A stretch of DNA of 64,000 nucleotides from positions 47,400,710-47,464,709 of the forward strand of contig NW_024609881.1 of assembly GCF_016920785.2 (NCBI RefSeq). The letters run 5' to 3'. How positions within the stretch are numbered: position 1 is the first letter of the stretch; each line of letters starts with the position of its first letter. The notes beneath the pieces are model-generated. The model made no database searches, had not been told where the DNA came from, and saw only the letters and a list, made by a program, of their open reading frames with translations. Positions 31,786 to 44,179 of this stretch are shown piece after piece. Made by a program: the position numbers and the translations under genes. This stretch comes from Ixodes scapularis. Its lineage: Eukaryota; Arthropoda; Arachnida; Ixodida; Ixodidae.

Positions 31786-33719
31786 CTACAGAAGATATAA
31801 AAAAAAATCAGTACACAATCAACATTTTGTATGCCAGAATGGCTTGCTAGCATAATAACGGAGGGAGCACAACACATAAGGGCTCTGGTGCATACCTATT
31901 CTGAGCACTGATACTTGTTGCACAATAAAGTAAAAACAGATGAGAATGGTTTGCAGTATTCACATATACGCAGCATTCGCACATGTACTCGCCTGTTACT
32001 CTAGCCGACTATTCCAGTTGGAAGTGGGGTACGGATATGATGCTCCCTAAACTATGCACGAGTCACTGCATCACCACATTGGTAATACTATACTCCTTAC
32101 GGGTAATCAGAAAAATAGCCAAGGAAGTTATGCCCACTTGTTTTTGATCCGCACGCTCAATATTATTGAGTTCAGCTAACAGATAACCACGTCAATAGTG
32201 GAGGAGGCAACACAACCCTGTTGCTAACACCAGTCACAAATTTGTCGCAAGTAAACGCACCCCTCGCAAATACGTCGCGGTAGAGATGAAAGTCAACAGA
32301 CTGGCGCTAAGGGACACATGCAAAGGAAAAATACTTTTTTTTAAACAGGCTAGATCGAAAAAGAATTTTATTAAACAAATTTACAACCAAGAAAAAAAAA
32401 TTTAGAGCTATATTTACGGCGCAAAACGAATTTGTAGCTTGCGCCTTCGGGAGCCGCTGGTGGTCACGTGGTAGGCCTGTGCGCCGCCGCGTTCATTTAT
32501 TTATTCATTTATCAATACTACCTGGCCCAAAGGGCCGTGGAAGGAAAGGAACAAAAATACAAATAATAAGAAGGCTACAATTGAACACCAGGGATACTGT
32601 GGCCCAAAACATTATACAATATAAATACAAATAGCACTCAGTGTATGGCGGCGGCGTGACTTTGCGTCGCCGCCGCCGCCGCACGCTGAACGTTGTGTGA
32701 TGCCACTTCAACGCGTTTCTCCACGCCGCTGTCGCCGCCGCCGCATAAGTTTGTCTGCTTCGGGGCGCCGCCGCCGTCATCTGACCGGCACACAGGTGTA
32801 TCACGTCTGCGTGCGCTTTTTCAGGAGTTTCCTTGGGGCTCTAGAAGTTACTTATTAATCTTAGTTTTTTGTTATACTTCAAGGATGAATAAGTTACTTT
32901 TAGAGGCCATAGGAAGCTTCTGAAAGAGCGCAAGCACCATGAAAAAATATGTGCCAGTCACGTGATGAATAAGGGCCACTTTTCCACGGCACTTGCGGGT
33001 GCAACTATGAATTCGTGTCGCGCCGTAAATATAGCTCTAAAAATTTTTATTTTTCGTTGTAAATTTGTTTTATGACTTCTTTTTCCAACCAGGATGTTTA
33101 AAATAAATGTTTGTTTCCTTTGCATGTGTCCTTTACGTTTACAAAGTTGCCGTCCCCGCGCTACACAACTCCTGCATACTGAAAATGCCTGTGTTCTTCC
33201 CCAGACTGCTTGCACAACATTCAAAAGACAGTCTTCAGGCACTGTTCAAGCGGGGGTCGCCATGACGCCTATCTGTGCTTCGTATGCCGCGTCCCAAGCG
33301 CGTCCTCGAACTGGTTGTTGTGCAGCATACGAAGCACAAATGGCATGGTAACTCTCATTGATATCTGAATGATGTATAAGCAGTGCGACCCCAAGTTTAA
33401 ATTGTATTAGCGATCGATTGCACCCATTTCTGGTCACTCTTCAAAGGAAAAGATCACTCCTGTCTTTATCTTGTCCTTCTGATCACTCCAATAGCATTTA
33501 CACACTGAACGTTTCTGACATACCTTGCTGCCATCGCTGTCGGTGCCTCCACATTGCTTGCTGTGCGGGACACAGCAATGTAAAGGCACCTAGCTGGAAG
33601 AAAACCGAGCCGACGGAATATAGGAGTACATAGGAACGTGTCCGGCAGCTGTTGTTATCGACCTAGACAAGATGGCCGACCTAGTGTTTCTCGCGGCTTG
33701 TAGATGGCGCTGTACATTT
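31786..33719. other. Non-coding, no genes recognised
   Basis: A (CCG)n-rich stretch lies at about 32648-32760. An interrupted inverted repeat (TGTGCTTCGTATGC and GCATACGAAGCACA) lies at 33272-33335. The first exon of the THAP-like gene may lie here but was not identified. Confidence 0.4.
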
Positions 33720-33749
33720 CGCTCCTATCCACACCAGTGGATAGGAGCG
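33720..33749. repeat. Perfect hairpin CGCTCCTATCCAC
   Basis: Thirteen-base arms flank a 4-base loop. A third copy of GCTCCTATCCACT follows at 33755, so the unit is present three times within 50 bases. Confidence 0.85.
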
Positions 33750-33794
33750 ACATTGCTCCTATCCACTGTTGTGGAAATACGTTGGGAAGTCGAC

Positions 33795-34054
33795 TCCTCG
33801 CCGAGGCCCGCGGTGGTGCCTTGCGTACCCGTCTGTACAGAAGAAGGTATGACACCAACGTAACGGACGTGCTGTGCAGTGCATGTGGTGATGCGGACGA
33901 AACTTTACAACATTTGCTTCTAGAGTGTCCAGCACAGGAACCTGCAGCAGGCGTCGATACTCGCATTGAGCAAGCTCTTGGATTTACAAAAGAAACTAAT
34001 TTTGTGGCGTGCGCGAAGCGGAGGCTCGAGGCTTGGTGGGCGATCCACCTGTAA
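33795..34054 (+). pseudogene. 3' end of a non-LTR retrotransposon ORF2
   Basis: RGGALRTRLYRRRYD is followed by a C-x2-C-x8-H-x4-C finger and KRRLEAWWAIHL, a typical C-terminus of tick-like LINE reverse transcriptases. Only this tail remains. Its stop at 34052-34054 is followed directly by an unrelated coiled-coil frame. Confidence 0.65.
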
Positions 34055-34059
34055 CCCTC

Positions 34060-34960
34060 GCCGAGAAGGCATTGCTGGAGGCGCTGCTGCGAGACTCGTG
34101 CCAACAGATCGACTACATCGACAAGGAGTGGGAGGCTCTGCTTAGGGTGAACGAGCAAATGGCAGGCAAGATAACTTCAATGCACAACACCATTCATGGT
34201 TTAGAAGATGCTTCCCGATGTACCGCCATTGCTGCATCCGAGGCAAACAATGTGGCGAAGGAGAGGAAGGCATTGGTAGAGGAGATGGGGCCATACCTGC
34301 TGGAGGAAGAGGAGAAACACAGATAGGCCCCGGAGAAAATGTGGCAGGAGTTTGAGGAGAAGCTACACTTGTCAAGCGAAGCACTTCTTGTTGAGCAGGA
34401 GCGTGCGGCGAAGGTGATAGAGAACGAAGCGGCGCTGACACTGTACAAGCGTCTGCTGCCTTCTATGAAGGAGGAGGTGCTTCAGCTCAATGCTGATGTG
34501 CAGGAACACGTCTACATGCTACAGAAAGCCATCGAGGAGTCCAAAGATGCCCTGAAGCAGTGCAAAGCAAGGCAACATTCAGACGGCTACACCAAGCTCA
34601 AGTCGCAGCTGAACGATGCCGTAAAAGATCTCACCATTCAGCTAGAGATGTCAAACAACCAGAAGTGCAATTTCGACAGAAAGCAAAGAAGCTGCAGCAA
34701 GAGCACAGGGCAACATCGAGGAGTGCAAGATGCAGGACAAGAGAGGATTGTCTACGGTGAAGGAGTTGAAGAGGCAGTTCCAGACGGAAAGAAGACGAGC
34801 AGACAAGCTTCAGGAGAGACTTCAGGAAGTTCTCAACAGCACGAGTCTCGGGAGATCTGACGAGCTGTTTCAGCCCATTAACTACGAGGAGCGCCAGTGC
34901 GGCGACTCTAACAGCAACAATACTCCAATTTCTTTTCCTTTTTTTTTGAGGGGGGGGCCA
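34060..34960 (+). pseudogene. Intronless coiled-coil protein relic
   Basis: I do not recognise the parent. About 300 codons of heptad-rich, Glu/Lys/Gln-rich sequence run without introns. The frame has an in-frame TAG at 34324. It reopens in the same frame (KMWQEFEEKLHLSSEALL), then shifts near 34660 and again near 34710, where QFQTERRRADKLQERLQEV continues the coiled coil. This pattern fits a processed pseudogene of a cellular coiled-coil gene. The LINE tail immediately upstream suggests a chimeric retrocopy. Confidence 0.6.
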
Positions 34961-37023
34961 TGTTTGTTTTGTAGACGCTCGTTGCAAAGAGCAAGTGCCG
35001 CATAAATACGTAATACATACAATACATACATACATACATACAAGTCCTATTTATAGAGCATGTTTACTGTGGTACACCCACAACCATCCGTAGGTGCGCA
35101 TCTGTCACTGGGGACTTGCCACAGTACCCTGTCGTGTCATATTGGCACCTAAAATGACATTTGGGAAAGAAAGTGTTTTCATTTTGCAAGTAAACGGTGT
35201 ATCAGACGTAAGTATTCTTTTCTTAAAGGGTAACTGTGAAAAAAAAAAAAGTGTATTTTTAAACAGCCTAATTGGGACAAGCATGTCACAAAACAATTTT
35301 TCTGCCAAAAACAAAGTGTTAACAGCAATATTTATTGCGCGAGACTGATTTTAGTTGCAGGGTATTTCGTCTGTTTTAAATTCTCTGCAAAATCAAAATG
35401 CAGAACAATGCTTGCTCTCTGTTCACATTCCTTCGACTCGTGGGTATCCGCGGCTTGAGTGCAACATACATGATCATGAAAAATCCATCTGGTCGCCCAT
35501 TTGCCGAGCTCTTTCACAAAGCTGGTTGGGGACACTGTCTTTTTGATTAGGTTGCTGCGTTCCCACAAAGCAAAATGTGACCTCATCTTCGTCGGTCACT
35601 CCCAAACTACCCACGGTAAGGCCGTCACCTATTGGGCAGCGCTCACATTGACCCGAAAAACATTTTGTGGATGGCAAGCTGCAAAGGCAAAGCGCTTTCA
35701 AACTTTTTATACGCCTCGCAAGTGGGCGCATTTTTGTCTTCTGTGCATGAGAAAGGAAGTAGCAGTGACGTCGGAACGCCGAGCCCTGATTGGCTGATCG
35801 CGGCCCCCTATCTGAGCATCGTCTGCTCCTTTGCAACGTCGTTTACTTGCAACGTCGTCCGCGTCTGTCTTACCTTTCCTGCGACTTTTGGAAGTCGAGC
35901 GAGCTCGACTTCACCTTTCAGAGAGGGCAGACAAAATAACTCGAGCGGTACATTGTTTTTGTCTAACAACTAGCAGACGCGCATCAAAGAGGGAAGTCCA
36001 AGGACTCACTGGCGAGGTGCCCCGAAGCGCCGAGGTTTGTTTGATAAGAACAGAGAGTGAGGGTGGTTAGTGTCCTCAAGTTCCCTCCCAAATACTTTTT
36101 CCCTCCTTTCGTGTGCGGCGAGACTCCTCACTCTTTAACGGCGTCGGCAGGTTGGCGCAGTTAGCGTCGTCTGCTTTACGTCTGCTAGTCAAAGTGATGG
36201 CTGCTTTACCTTTCCTGCGTCTGTCGGAGATGCACCGCTTTTTTACCATCGAGAGACACCATTGCCTCGGAAAACAGGGAGATGACAAGAGGAAGAGATT
36301 GACCTCTTAATCTAAAATTGAGGTCAGCGATCAAAGTATAAGACTGGAAGGGTTCACAGGGGTCGCATGGACATATTCCATTCAGCGCGCCAGCCGGTCG
36401 TGGGCAGACGGTCGCCGAGTCGGAGTGCCTGCTAGGCCTATCTGCTGTGCTCGCTTGGTCGTTGTCGGTAGAATCGCCCCCCTGGGTCACCACCCTGGGT
36501 CTCCATGACACGGACTGCTCTCTTTCTGTGGTGATGCGGCTCCTCAGAACCAATGACAACCGCTGTCACTACGGCTGTTCTGAGCAATTTCGTTTCCACC
36601 AGCAAAAAGAATCACTTGGTGCCATTTTTCTTGATTTCCGCAAGGCACTTGGCCTCCAGTGGTACTGCAGTTTTGAAAAAAAATGTTTATTCTGCGAGTT
36701 CCTATACCAAGCCGAAGACCAGCACCTGGCGTGCCGAGCGAAAGACTGGGGATTAATTTTGACTAATGGGGATCTTGTGTCTCCATTACCCAGTATGGTA
36801 AGTCATTGAGCACAGACATATGCCTCGGACATCTTGGCCATTCCTCCAGATGCGAGCAATCTTGTTACCTGTGTGGTGCCTTCACTGCAATATGCTTCTG
36901 TGAAATTGCGGGCACTTTGGGATTCAAAATGCGTCAAGCAGCGCTCCAATTTTGAACAGTGTCAACTAAAACAAATCTCAATCTATTCAACAACTGTTTT
37001 ATACAAGGAAATATTAGAATCAC
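34961..37023. other. Non-coding, one dispersed repeat copy
   Basis: A (CATA)n run lies at about 35008-35041 and a TGACGTCGGAACGCC/CTGATTGG copy at about 35765-35800. Later exons of the SWIM/YqaJ gene would be expected here on the minus strand, but none was identified. Confidence 0.4.
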
Positions 37024-40000
37024 CTGACTGCACGGACACGAGAGAGGTCCTTGCTTGAAGTCAAATTGTCGAGTCCTTTCAGGGTCCAGCTCTCTCGTTC
37101 GATAGCTTGCCCAAAGCATGAGGCAGTGAGTCGGGTCTGCCGGGCTGCCTTCCACAGTGGACTCTTGGCCTGCTGTCGGGTGTTCCTTTCCAAAATTGTG
37201 GCCTCCGTGGGAGTCACCAGCAGATACTGAAAAAACAGAGGACTTTGTTAGTGATTACAATCAATGACACCCAGTACATGAGTGCTGTTGCATCAGAATG
37301 TGAATTTCAAGAAGAACATGGTCGGACCTGTCTGTACTTAAGGGGACGGTGAACTGCAATTTGAATTTCAGAAAACCATGCAGGGCGGGGGTAGGCGGGA
37401 CGCTAGAATCCGTACAACACCACCCATAAGGTGATACCTCGGCTGAGGCCAACGAGGCGTGTGACGTCAACATATCCCGTTTCCTCCTCTCTTCGCTTTG
37501 CCACCTCAAGGCGGCGAGGCGGAGAAGACGCAAGGCTGTTTCTGCTCCTTCTCGACTTTTCTCAGAGAAACAAGAGGTCAACGTATCTCAAATGTGCCTC
37601 CTTTTTTTTAGAAAAATATGGTCATCTATTTGAAATATCGCTGTATGAGTGATGTTTTGGTGTTTGTAGTGTTTGTAGTAATTTTGAGCCATGGTGCAGC
37701 TACAAATATGCCAGGATTTGTGTAAGCTCCTCTCATCTAAGGTGCTATATGTCAGAGAAACCTAATGCTATTTTACCACTCATAATCCTCGTTACAAACT
37801 ACGAAATTGCAATGCAAATGTTTGTGCTAATACTTGTCCCTACAGCCGTAATGCAAATCAGGGGCCTGCATTAACTTGTACAATGACTCTAGCGGCCCTA
37901 TGAGATTGTGTCGTCTAACAACTTCTGGTTTGGTGTCTCGGCGGAATCCATGCTTGTGAACCTACGCCTCATGCTTTAATGTGCACTTAGGCAGGGTTTT
38001 CCAACTAGCTTGAGTTCTTTCCATGCTGTGGCCGACTGCACCATTCAGAGTACTCAGCAACCTAAAGGAACATCAGCTGGTGCTTGATTTTAACATATGC
38101 TTGCCATTATTCATAGATGAAGATGCGCTCACGCTTTGGCAATCAGTTCACCACCAGCCAAAATGGCCCTGGCGGACTCACTCGGGTGAACTTCGAAGAA
38201 AGGAAGAAGGAATCAAGAGTTTAGCGACTGAAATATATCCCAGATTATGCTTCTTAAGTTTTGTTGCCGCTAGAGCCACTCGCAATGCTTCCGAGATTTT
38301 GGAACACCGAAAACGATGCTAACGAAAATTTGCTTACGTGCAAGTGAATAGAGCAAATGGTGGAAAAGTTTTACCAGCATGGTAGCAAAGCCCGAGGCAA
38401 GAATGAACAGGCATTGGGTGATACTGCTTATACTAACTTGTGTTGCAAGGATCCAAGCCAAAAGCAATATTTAATTCATTCGTGCTTGCTTTGCTTGTAT
38501 TAGAAACAAACATCTGAAAATGAATGAGGACGAGATTACTTTCCTAAGGTGTTGTGGTTCGTTTCTTCTTCCTTTCATACATTTGGAATATCATGTGTGA
38601 TTCTAAGTTCCCAAGGGGGAATCGGTGGCTGAGTGGGCTAAAGCGCACAACCAGCTCGACTAAAGTCCCTCTATCCTGGTAAAAGTGACGCCATTCATCG
38701 TTGTAGAAATGCACGAGGCACGTCCCACCATGATCTTCCCAAGAGCTGCACGTTGTAGGTGCCTCGTGCATTGACGAACCTTGCGCTACTTTTGAAACAT
38801 GAAGCGGCTTGAAGCTCAACGCGTGTGTAGAGGAAGCTCGTGCTGCAGAACTTAAGGATCCTTGGTTTGAGCCTTACTCCTGCCTGTTTCGATCTGGATG
38901 AGCATCGTACCAGCGTGGGATCATGTATCACTACTGCGTGGGCACGTTAAAGACCCCAGGCTAGCAGTCGTACTGCACTGAAAAAATTGCTCATCTACAG
39001 TGCGAGTCAGTGTCACCTCATCCTGGCAGACCAACCTTACGTTGTGTAAACATGAACGTCAAATTTAAAAGAAAAACAAAAATGACATGGTACTTAAGGA
39101 GCAGGTCCTGTTCCACAGGAAAGTTGAGCCCGGACATGTCCCAGCCTGTGCAGGCCTCGAAGAAGGCAGGACAAGAAGGTAGTGCGGCACTCCTTCCTTG
39201 CACATGAGCCAGTTCCAGGCTGGAGAAAGTCTCATAGCCGAATGGCACAAGTGACTGTTGGTATGCTAAGGGACTGCCAGGGGGAGCCATTCCAAACTTT
39301 GTCTTGACTGTCTCTGTGGTAGCTGCTCGGAGGCGCTTAGCAAAGGGCGAACCTTGGGTCGAGAAAAGGTAATCTCCGAGCTGCCGGGTCAACGCCACTC
39401 TGTCGTTGACATCTACGATGTTCCTTTGAGTGTCATACAGCCTTGACGTGATGGGTGTTTCGAGCCCCTCTTCCCGAACGCTCCTCCAGTCCACTAACTG
39501 CAGGCTCGTGGAGGCGACCGCTTCTCCCCTTGGACGCCGCCACTGTTGAGGCAACTCTGTGCAGGCCACTGCAGGTGGAGCCTCATCATACTTGTTCGCT
39601 CGTAGCAGAGCCAGTAGCTTCAGGACAGCTAGAGAGTGGTTGCATGCCCCAGATTTACCCGCTGCACATTCACAGTTTGCGTCACATACGTCCCCACTCT
39701 GCTGGATGTCACAGACAACCTGGTATGGCGTTGCGGTTTTCCTCTGGCTCCTAAAGCAGCTTGCCTTGATGAGCACTCCGGTGGTGGATCTGAAATAAAT
39801 TTGCGTTCTTGTTTACTTATGTTTACCGCATAGATTGTACAGTGAGCAAACATACTATGTGTTCACCCACATTGTTTTTCAAATAAGTAAGGGGCATAAT
39901 TTTAGCAGTGCTCACTATGTGTGAGAAAAGACGCGACATATATGCGATTGCTCGTTTAATAAACGCCGGAAGCTTTTACTACACCGAAAGTTAGGACTGG

Positions 40001-40680
40001 TTGTCGTAACTTTTGAGCTAGCATGCTCGTGCTGATAGTGCACATAGTGCACGCTCGCGGGCACCACACACGTCAAATCGTCAACTTGAAACTTGGCAGC
40101 ACAGAAAGCAATACGATAAAAACTGGCGCCTTTGCTAAAAGAAAAAAAAAAAAGCTATGAGGCACGGCGTACAGAGGCGAAGTTCACCGGCACGACGCAA
40201 GAGCGATTCTGTTTACCTCTCACCCCCCGCCTCGTACTCTTTAGTCCGAATGCCACTGAGCTTCGCAAACTTATCTCAAGCTGTGAGAAAGCAACGAGCC
40301 AGAAAATACCAAATTTATTTCATATTGCAAAAGAGGCCGAAGATGCGCGAGTATATTAGGCCTCTTTTGGCGTTTCCTTGTGTACGGCGCAGCGGCAGAC
40401 GGCACAAGTCCGCCTGCACGTAAAACACATTCACGGCGTGATGCGCGCGTGTAGCTTTGGGTTGGCTCACGCTTAGGTCTGAACGGGCGACAAGAAAGAA
40501 CAGTGCTTACCTCAACACTTGAACCGACGCCGGATCAACATAGGCCTCGGTGAGGAACTTATTGCTTCGGGCAACCTGCCGGCTCGAAGCGAGTGTCGAG
40601 GCGCGGTACGCCTCTATCTTAGTTTCGTCAAAGCTACGCCGGAACTGTAGTAAGGTCACTGCTCCACAGGGAGGGCAAAA
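37024..40680 (-). CDS. SWIM zinc-finger/YqaJ-type nuclease gene, partial
   Basis: The family joins a SWIM zinc finger to a YqaJ (lambda-exonuclease-like) domain; its cellular role is not established. Three exons are visible. Exon A (about 40680-40511) carries SRQVARSNKFLTEAYVD and ends at donor AG|GTAAGC. Exon B starts at acceptor TTTATTTCAG (39789). The split Arg codon restores the frame exactly, and FRSQRKTATPYQVVC is followed by the SWIM motif CECAAGKSGACNH. Exon C (37226-37024), after TTTTTTCAG, reads ERNTRQQAKSPLWKAARQ and RLTASCFG, the N-terminal YqaJ signature, and ends at donor AG|GTGATT. The B-C junction phase is unresolved; B may end near 39094 with another exon between. The catalytic D/E-x-K exons are not found. 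It may be domesticated or transposon-borne. Confidence 0.7.
37399..37672. repeat. MITE-like element, copy 2 (inverted)
   Basis: Its reverse complement aligns with 440-738 from CTACAAACACCAAAACATCA through GTGGTGTTGTACGGATT. It lies just 5' of exon C of the SWIM/YqaJ gene, in the intron. Confidence 0.6.
38626..38965 (+). repeat. tRNA-derived SINE split by a hairpin
   Basis: A perfect A box TGGCTGAGTGG (38626) and B-like GGTTTGAGCC (38864) are separated by an insertion that contains the inverted arms AATGCACGAGGCAC (38708-38721) and its inverse (38759-38772). The region after the B box (CTGTTTCGATCTGGATGAGC) is shared in diverged form with 55960-56000. It sits in the intron of the SWIM/YqaJ gene. 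Confidence 0.5.
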
Positions 40681-40797
40681 TCACTCATCCCTGAGGACCG
40701 TAGTCCAAGGTACCGGGAGTACTGCCACAAGCATCTGCCATCGCTTGCTCGCTCGCTCCCGAAACGACGACGCAGTAATGGCGGTGGTTTCGGTATC

Positions 40798-41930
40798 TCA
40801 TAGTTGCTTGACTGACTTTTGTAAAGGGTCTATTGAACTCCGAGGGTGAGTTTCGTGGAATATTTGAAATGTTTCCCGTACTGAATGTGTCATAAATCTC
40901 TTCGACACATACTCTCTTTTGCCTTCGATGACAACAGACACAACGTCTTTTTTGTTCGGGCTTTGCCGCGAGCATCCCAGTTCATCTTTTGTGAAGTAGT
41001 CCAGTGGAACCTGCACATCTGACGGGCTCAATCTTGACCTCGTGTGGGGATCCGAAACTGACTGCACCCCGTTCTTCTCGCGCCAATATTGAGACTTCCC
41101 TAGCATGTATTTTGTGACAGCTGGAACTGCCTCCTGAAGTTGTTTCCTAGGTAGTTCAGGTGGAAGTAAGGTTAAGAGACGAAGACGCTCTTGGTAGGAT
41201 GTTGAAGCCTCATTAGCTTGTTTAAAATTCCTTATCCAACCAGTGCATATGCCACATTCCTCCTCTGTCTGTCCAGGGGTACTGGTGCTTCCATAGGTGG
41301 TACTTAAACTTGAGCGTAATTTTGTCAACACTTCCTTTACAATCTCTCCCTGTTTTCTCTCTCCATAAGATTTTCTGAGCCGTTTCCGAATGGAAGATGC
41401 TGGCTTCAACGAAGAAACTTTGGAAAGTTTGACGTACCTGGTGAGGTCACTCACTGCTTCTTCGTGAAGAAATGTCTCGTCGGTTTCTTCAGTTGTGCCG
41501 GCAGATAAGGATATTAGCTCTTCTTCCTGAAGAAGTGTCTCATTCATTTTTTTGGGTGTGGCGGTAGATGAAGGTAGGACGAGCGCCTTAAGGCGCCGAA
41601 AGCAGTGCTGGCAGACCTGGTCTGTATTCTTCAAATTACCCCATCCTGGTAGCAGCTTCTGCAGTGATTCAACATCTAGGAGCTTGACACTGTGAAAATT
41701 TCTCTTGGATTGTATCTTCTTCTTGTGAACGCTGAGGTAATCGGCGCAAAAGCTCTGAGTAAGCTATGAGCTGCGTACATTGCGTGCACAACGGCGATGT
41801 CTGTTCCTTCTTCCGTTGCTTCAACTGCGCTGCCAAACCAACTGAAACCCAAAGGTTTCGCAATGCTATTGCGACCGAGGAGTTCCCCGCTGACGACCAG
41901 CGCTGGTGGCCGCCCACCTGGCAGAGTCAA
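40798..41930 (-). CDS. Uncharacterised cysteine-pair protein, frameshifted
   Basis: I recognise the style of this protein from tick-like uncharacterised families but cannot name a function. The main frame (41634-40798) has paired cysteines CQHC and CGIC, a Ser/Thr/Glu-rich linker, then VTKYMLGKSQYWREKNG, TKDELGCSRQSPNKKD and RFMTHSVRETFQIF, which looks like a conserved domain. The frame is open upstream to about 41757. An earlier CTQC pair at 41800 is in another frame, so one frameshift or intron separates them. It is on the same strand and directly upstream of the SWIM/YqaJ gene, so it may be a neighbour or the 5' part of one unit. Confidence 0.5.
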
Positions 41931-42903
41931 AGTTCATGTGAAGTGAAGCTCCGCCTCTGTGCCGTTCCTGTGCACACACGCACAAACACACAGCTGTCCA
42001 GATGATATCACTGCCGCGAAGACATCAATTTGCCACCGCACATTCAAAAAAACCTAGATGAACTGTCACAGTAATCCACCTTGATGCGCTCAAAGCTCGG
42101 TGGATTCTCGAAATTTCCTTCAATGGGAAGCGTTGACGAGCCGTCATCTTTAGGTAGCTGTTACTTTTGTAGACGCAAATAAGGAAGCGCATAAACGTTT
42201 GTGCTGGAGTCAGGCTGAAGACTGCTCGAGTCTCGTTTAGTAGAACTGTAGAGAATAGAGGAGCGACGTCTCAGGTACAGAAGTATGGTTTGCTTATGTA
42301 ACAGTGGAGCCAAGGAGGATGTGTATGTTTACCCAGCGGTAAACGCGAGCTCGAATATCTTACCAGCTCCTGACAGGGAGAGCGACCACGAACCACGTAT
42401 AGACCCTTTCTTCAAGGGCGCCACCATCTTCAATTGTCGTCACTTCCAGTAGGGGCGAAAACATTGTTTTGCCGTCGCTATGCCAGTAGAAGACACTTCG
42501 GATATAAGTGTAACTGTCACACATTATCTTTTTGCCTCCCCTTTATTTTTTTACTATTTACAGGTTGAAACGTTTTTGTATTTTTTCGTCGCCCGTACCG
42601 GATATGCCTATTAGGTGGCTGGAGACGAGAGGCCTATACCGCGCGGCAAACGTAAACCTCCTCCTTGGCTCTGCCGTAGCATAAGCGTCCCGTACCCTTG
42701 TACCCGAAGCGACATTCTTTTATTATCTACAGTTCTAATAAACGAGACATGTGAAGTCCAAGCGCAGTCAAGTTCAAGAAGTCCTGCCTTGCCCAGCCTC
42801 CTCCGCACCCCTCCCCCTTCTTTTTTTCCAAACACACACTGCAGTGGTTCACCGAGTAGGAGCTCTTATTTCGCTTACGGCACGCGCCGAAACAGGAATC
42901 ATT
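41931..42903. other. Non-coding, nothing recognised
   Basis: No firm domain or repeat boundary is seen before the hAT element. Confidence 0.4.
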
Positions 42904-44179
42904 GTTTCGTGTAGTGATGATCGGACGAATCTTTATCTGAATCGAGATTTGGAGCCGAATCGGAAGATTCGGAAAGATTCGGAAGAGTAGCCGAATCTCA
43001 AGAGATTCAGAAAAGTTCGGAAAAATTCGGAGCGTTGCCATGGTTGCCAGATAACATTAATAAGTGTTTCAACTTTTCGCGATATTAAATTCACTAAATT
43101 CTAAAAAGCGCACAAAATATTTTTGTAATATATTATCATATTAATAGGTAAAATGTTCCGCTCTGTTTATACTATTTCGGATGTTTGTCGAGAATGGTAA
43201 CCAGACATCGCGGGAAAATTGGTTTCGGTTCCGGATGACAACCAAACTAGGCATGCTTGGTACACATGGAAATACGAGCGCATGTTTTCATCTCCCCGGC
43301 GGTTCGGCAACAGTCTCTTGTGGTGCAGGTGGGCTCACTGTGGGCGGGTTGACGAGAGTTTCTTGGGCACCAGGAACCTCCGGTGTTGTCGACGGGGTCA
43401 TAGCAGTCACTGTGATGATGGCAGTGACCACCGCGTCTGCCCTTGCGGCGAAACGCAAGCGCGATAAGTTCCTCGTAGATTTCGTCAGGCTTGGTGTGGC
43501 CGCCCCAGCCTGGCAAGATTCGGCGGACGTGCAGCCGGTGCAGCGGCGCATCGATGGAACGAGGCAATGTTTAAGCGAAGATCACTTTCTCATACTCTGG
43601 GGTTCCCGGAGACCCCGACCATGCTCGTCCGAGGTTTTCAGCACTCCCCCCCGCAAGAGATTGATGCCGTACGTGCTGTTCGGCAGAAATACATTTCGTG
43701 CTCATAACTACGGTCATAGTAGCACACCCCGCACAAGTGAGTACAGTATGTTCGATTCGATTATCTTCAACATGTGTCCACTGTGGTATTGTTATGGGAA
43801 CATGGGAAACAATCTCAAACTCCTTGCACCGTACTATTACAGTCTCCTGTACTACATTTGTACCTTTCTGGTTAATGATATCTGAATTAGTTAGTGTTTG
43901 TTTCTGAACAATGAAGTTGCATTGGACACCCCTGTGTTGTTTCTTTTTCATTAAATAAGGTTCACGTATATAAAATTGCTGCCGAGAACGGAGAAACCAC
44001 AGTGCGACGTTTTTCTTCGCCGGTGCCGGTACCCGTTGAAGTTTGGATGAGCAACACTTTTCATCCCTCTCGCGTCTTACGCAGCTTAATGAGACGAATC
44101 ACTTCCTTGCCTGAATATATTTATTGCGCGTTGCCCCAGATAATGTATAATACACAGCATTTCGCTACATTTTATTTCA

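Noticed and set aside
43181..43885. 234-aa plus-strand frame inside the hAT element
   Set aside because: There is no recognisable transposase or other domain, and minus-strand frames of similar length overlap it.
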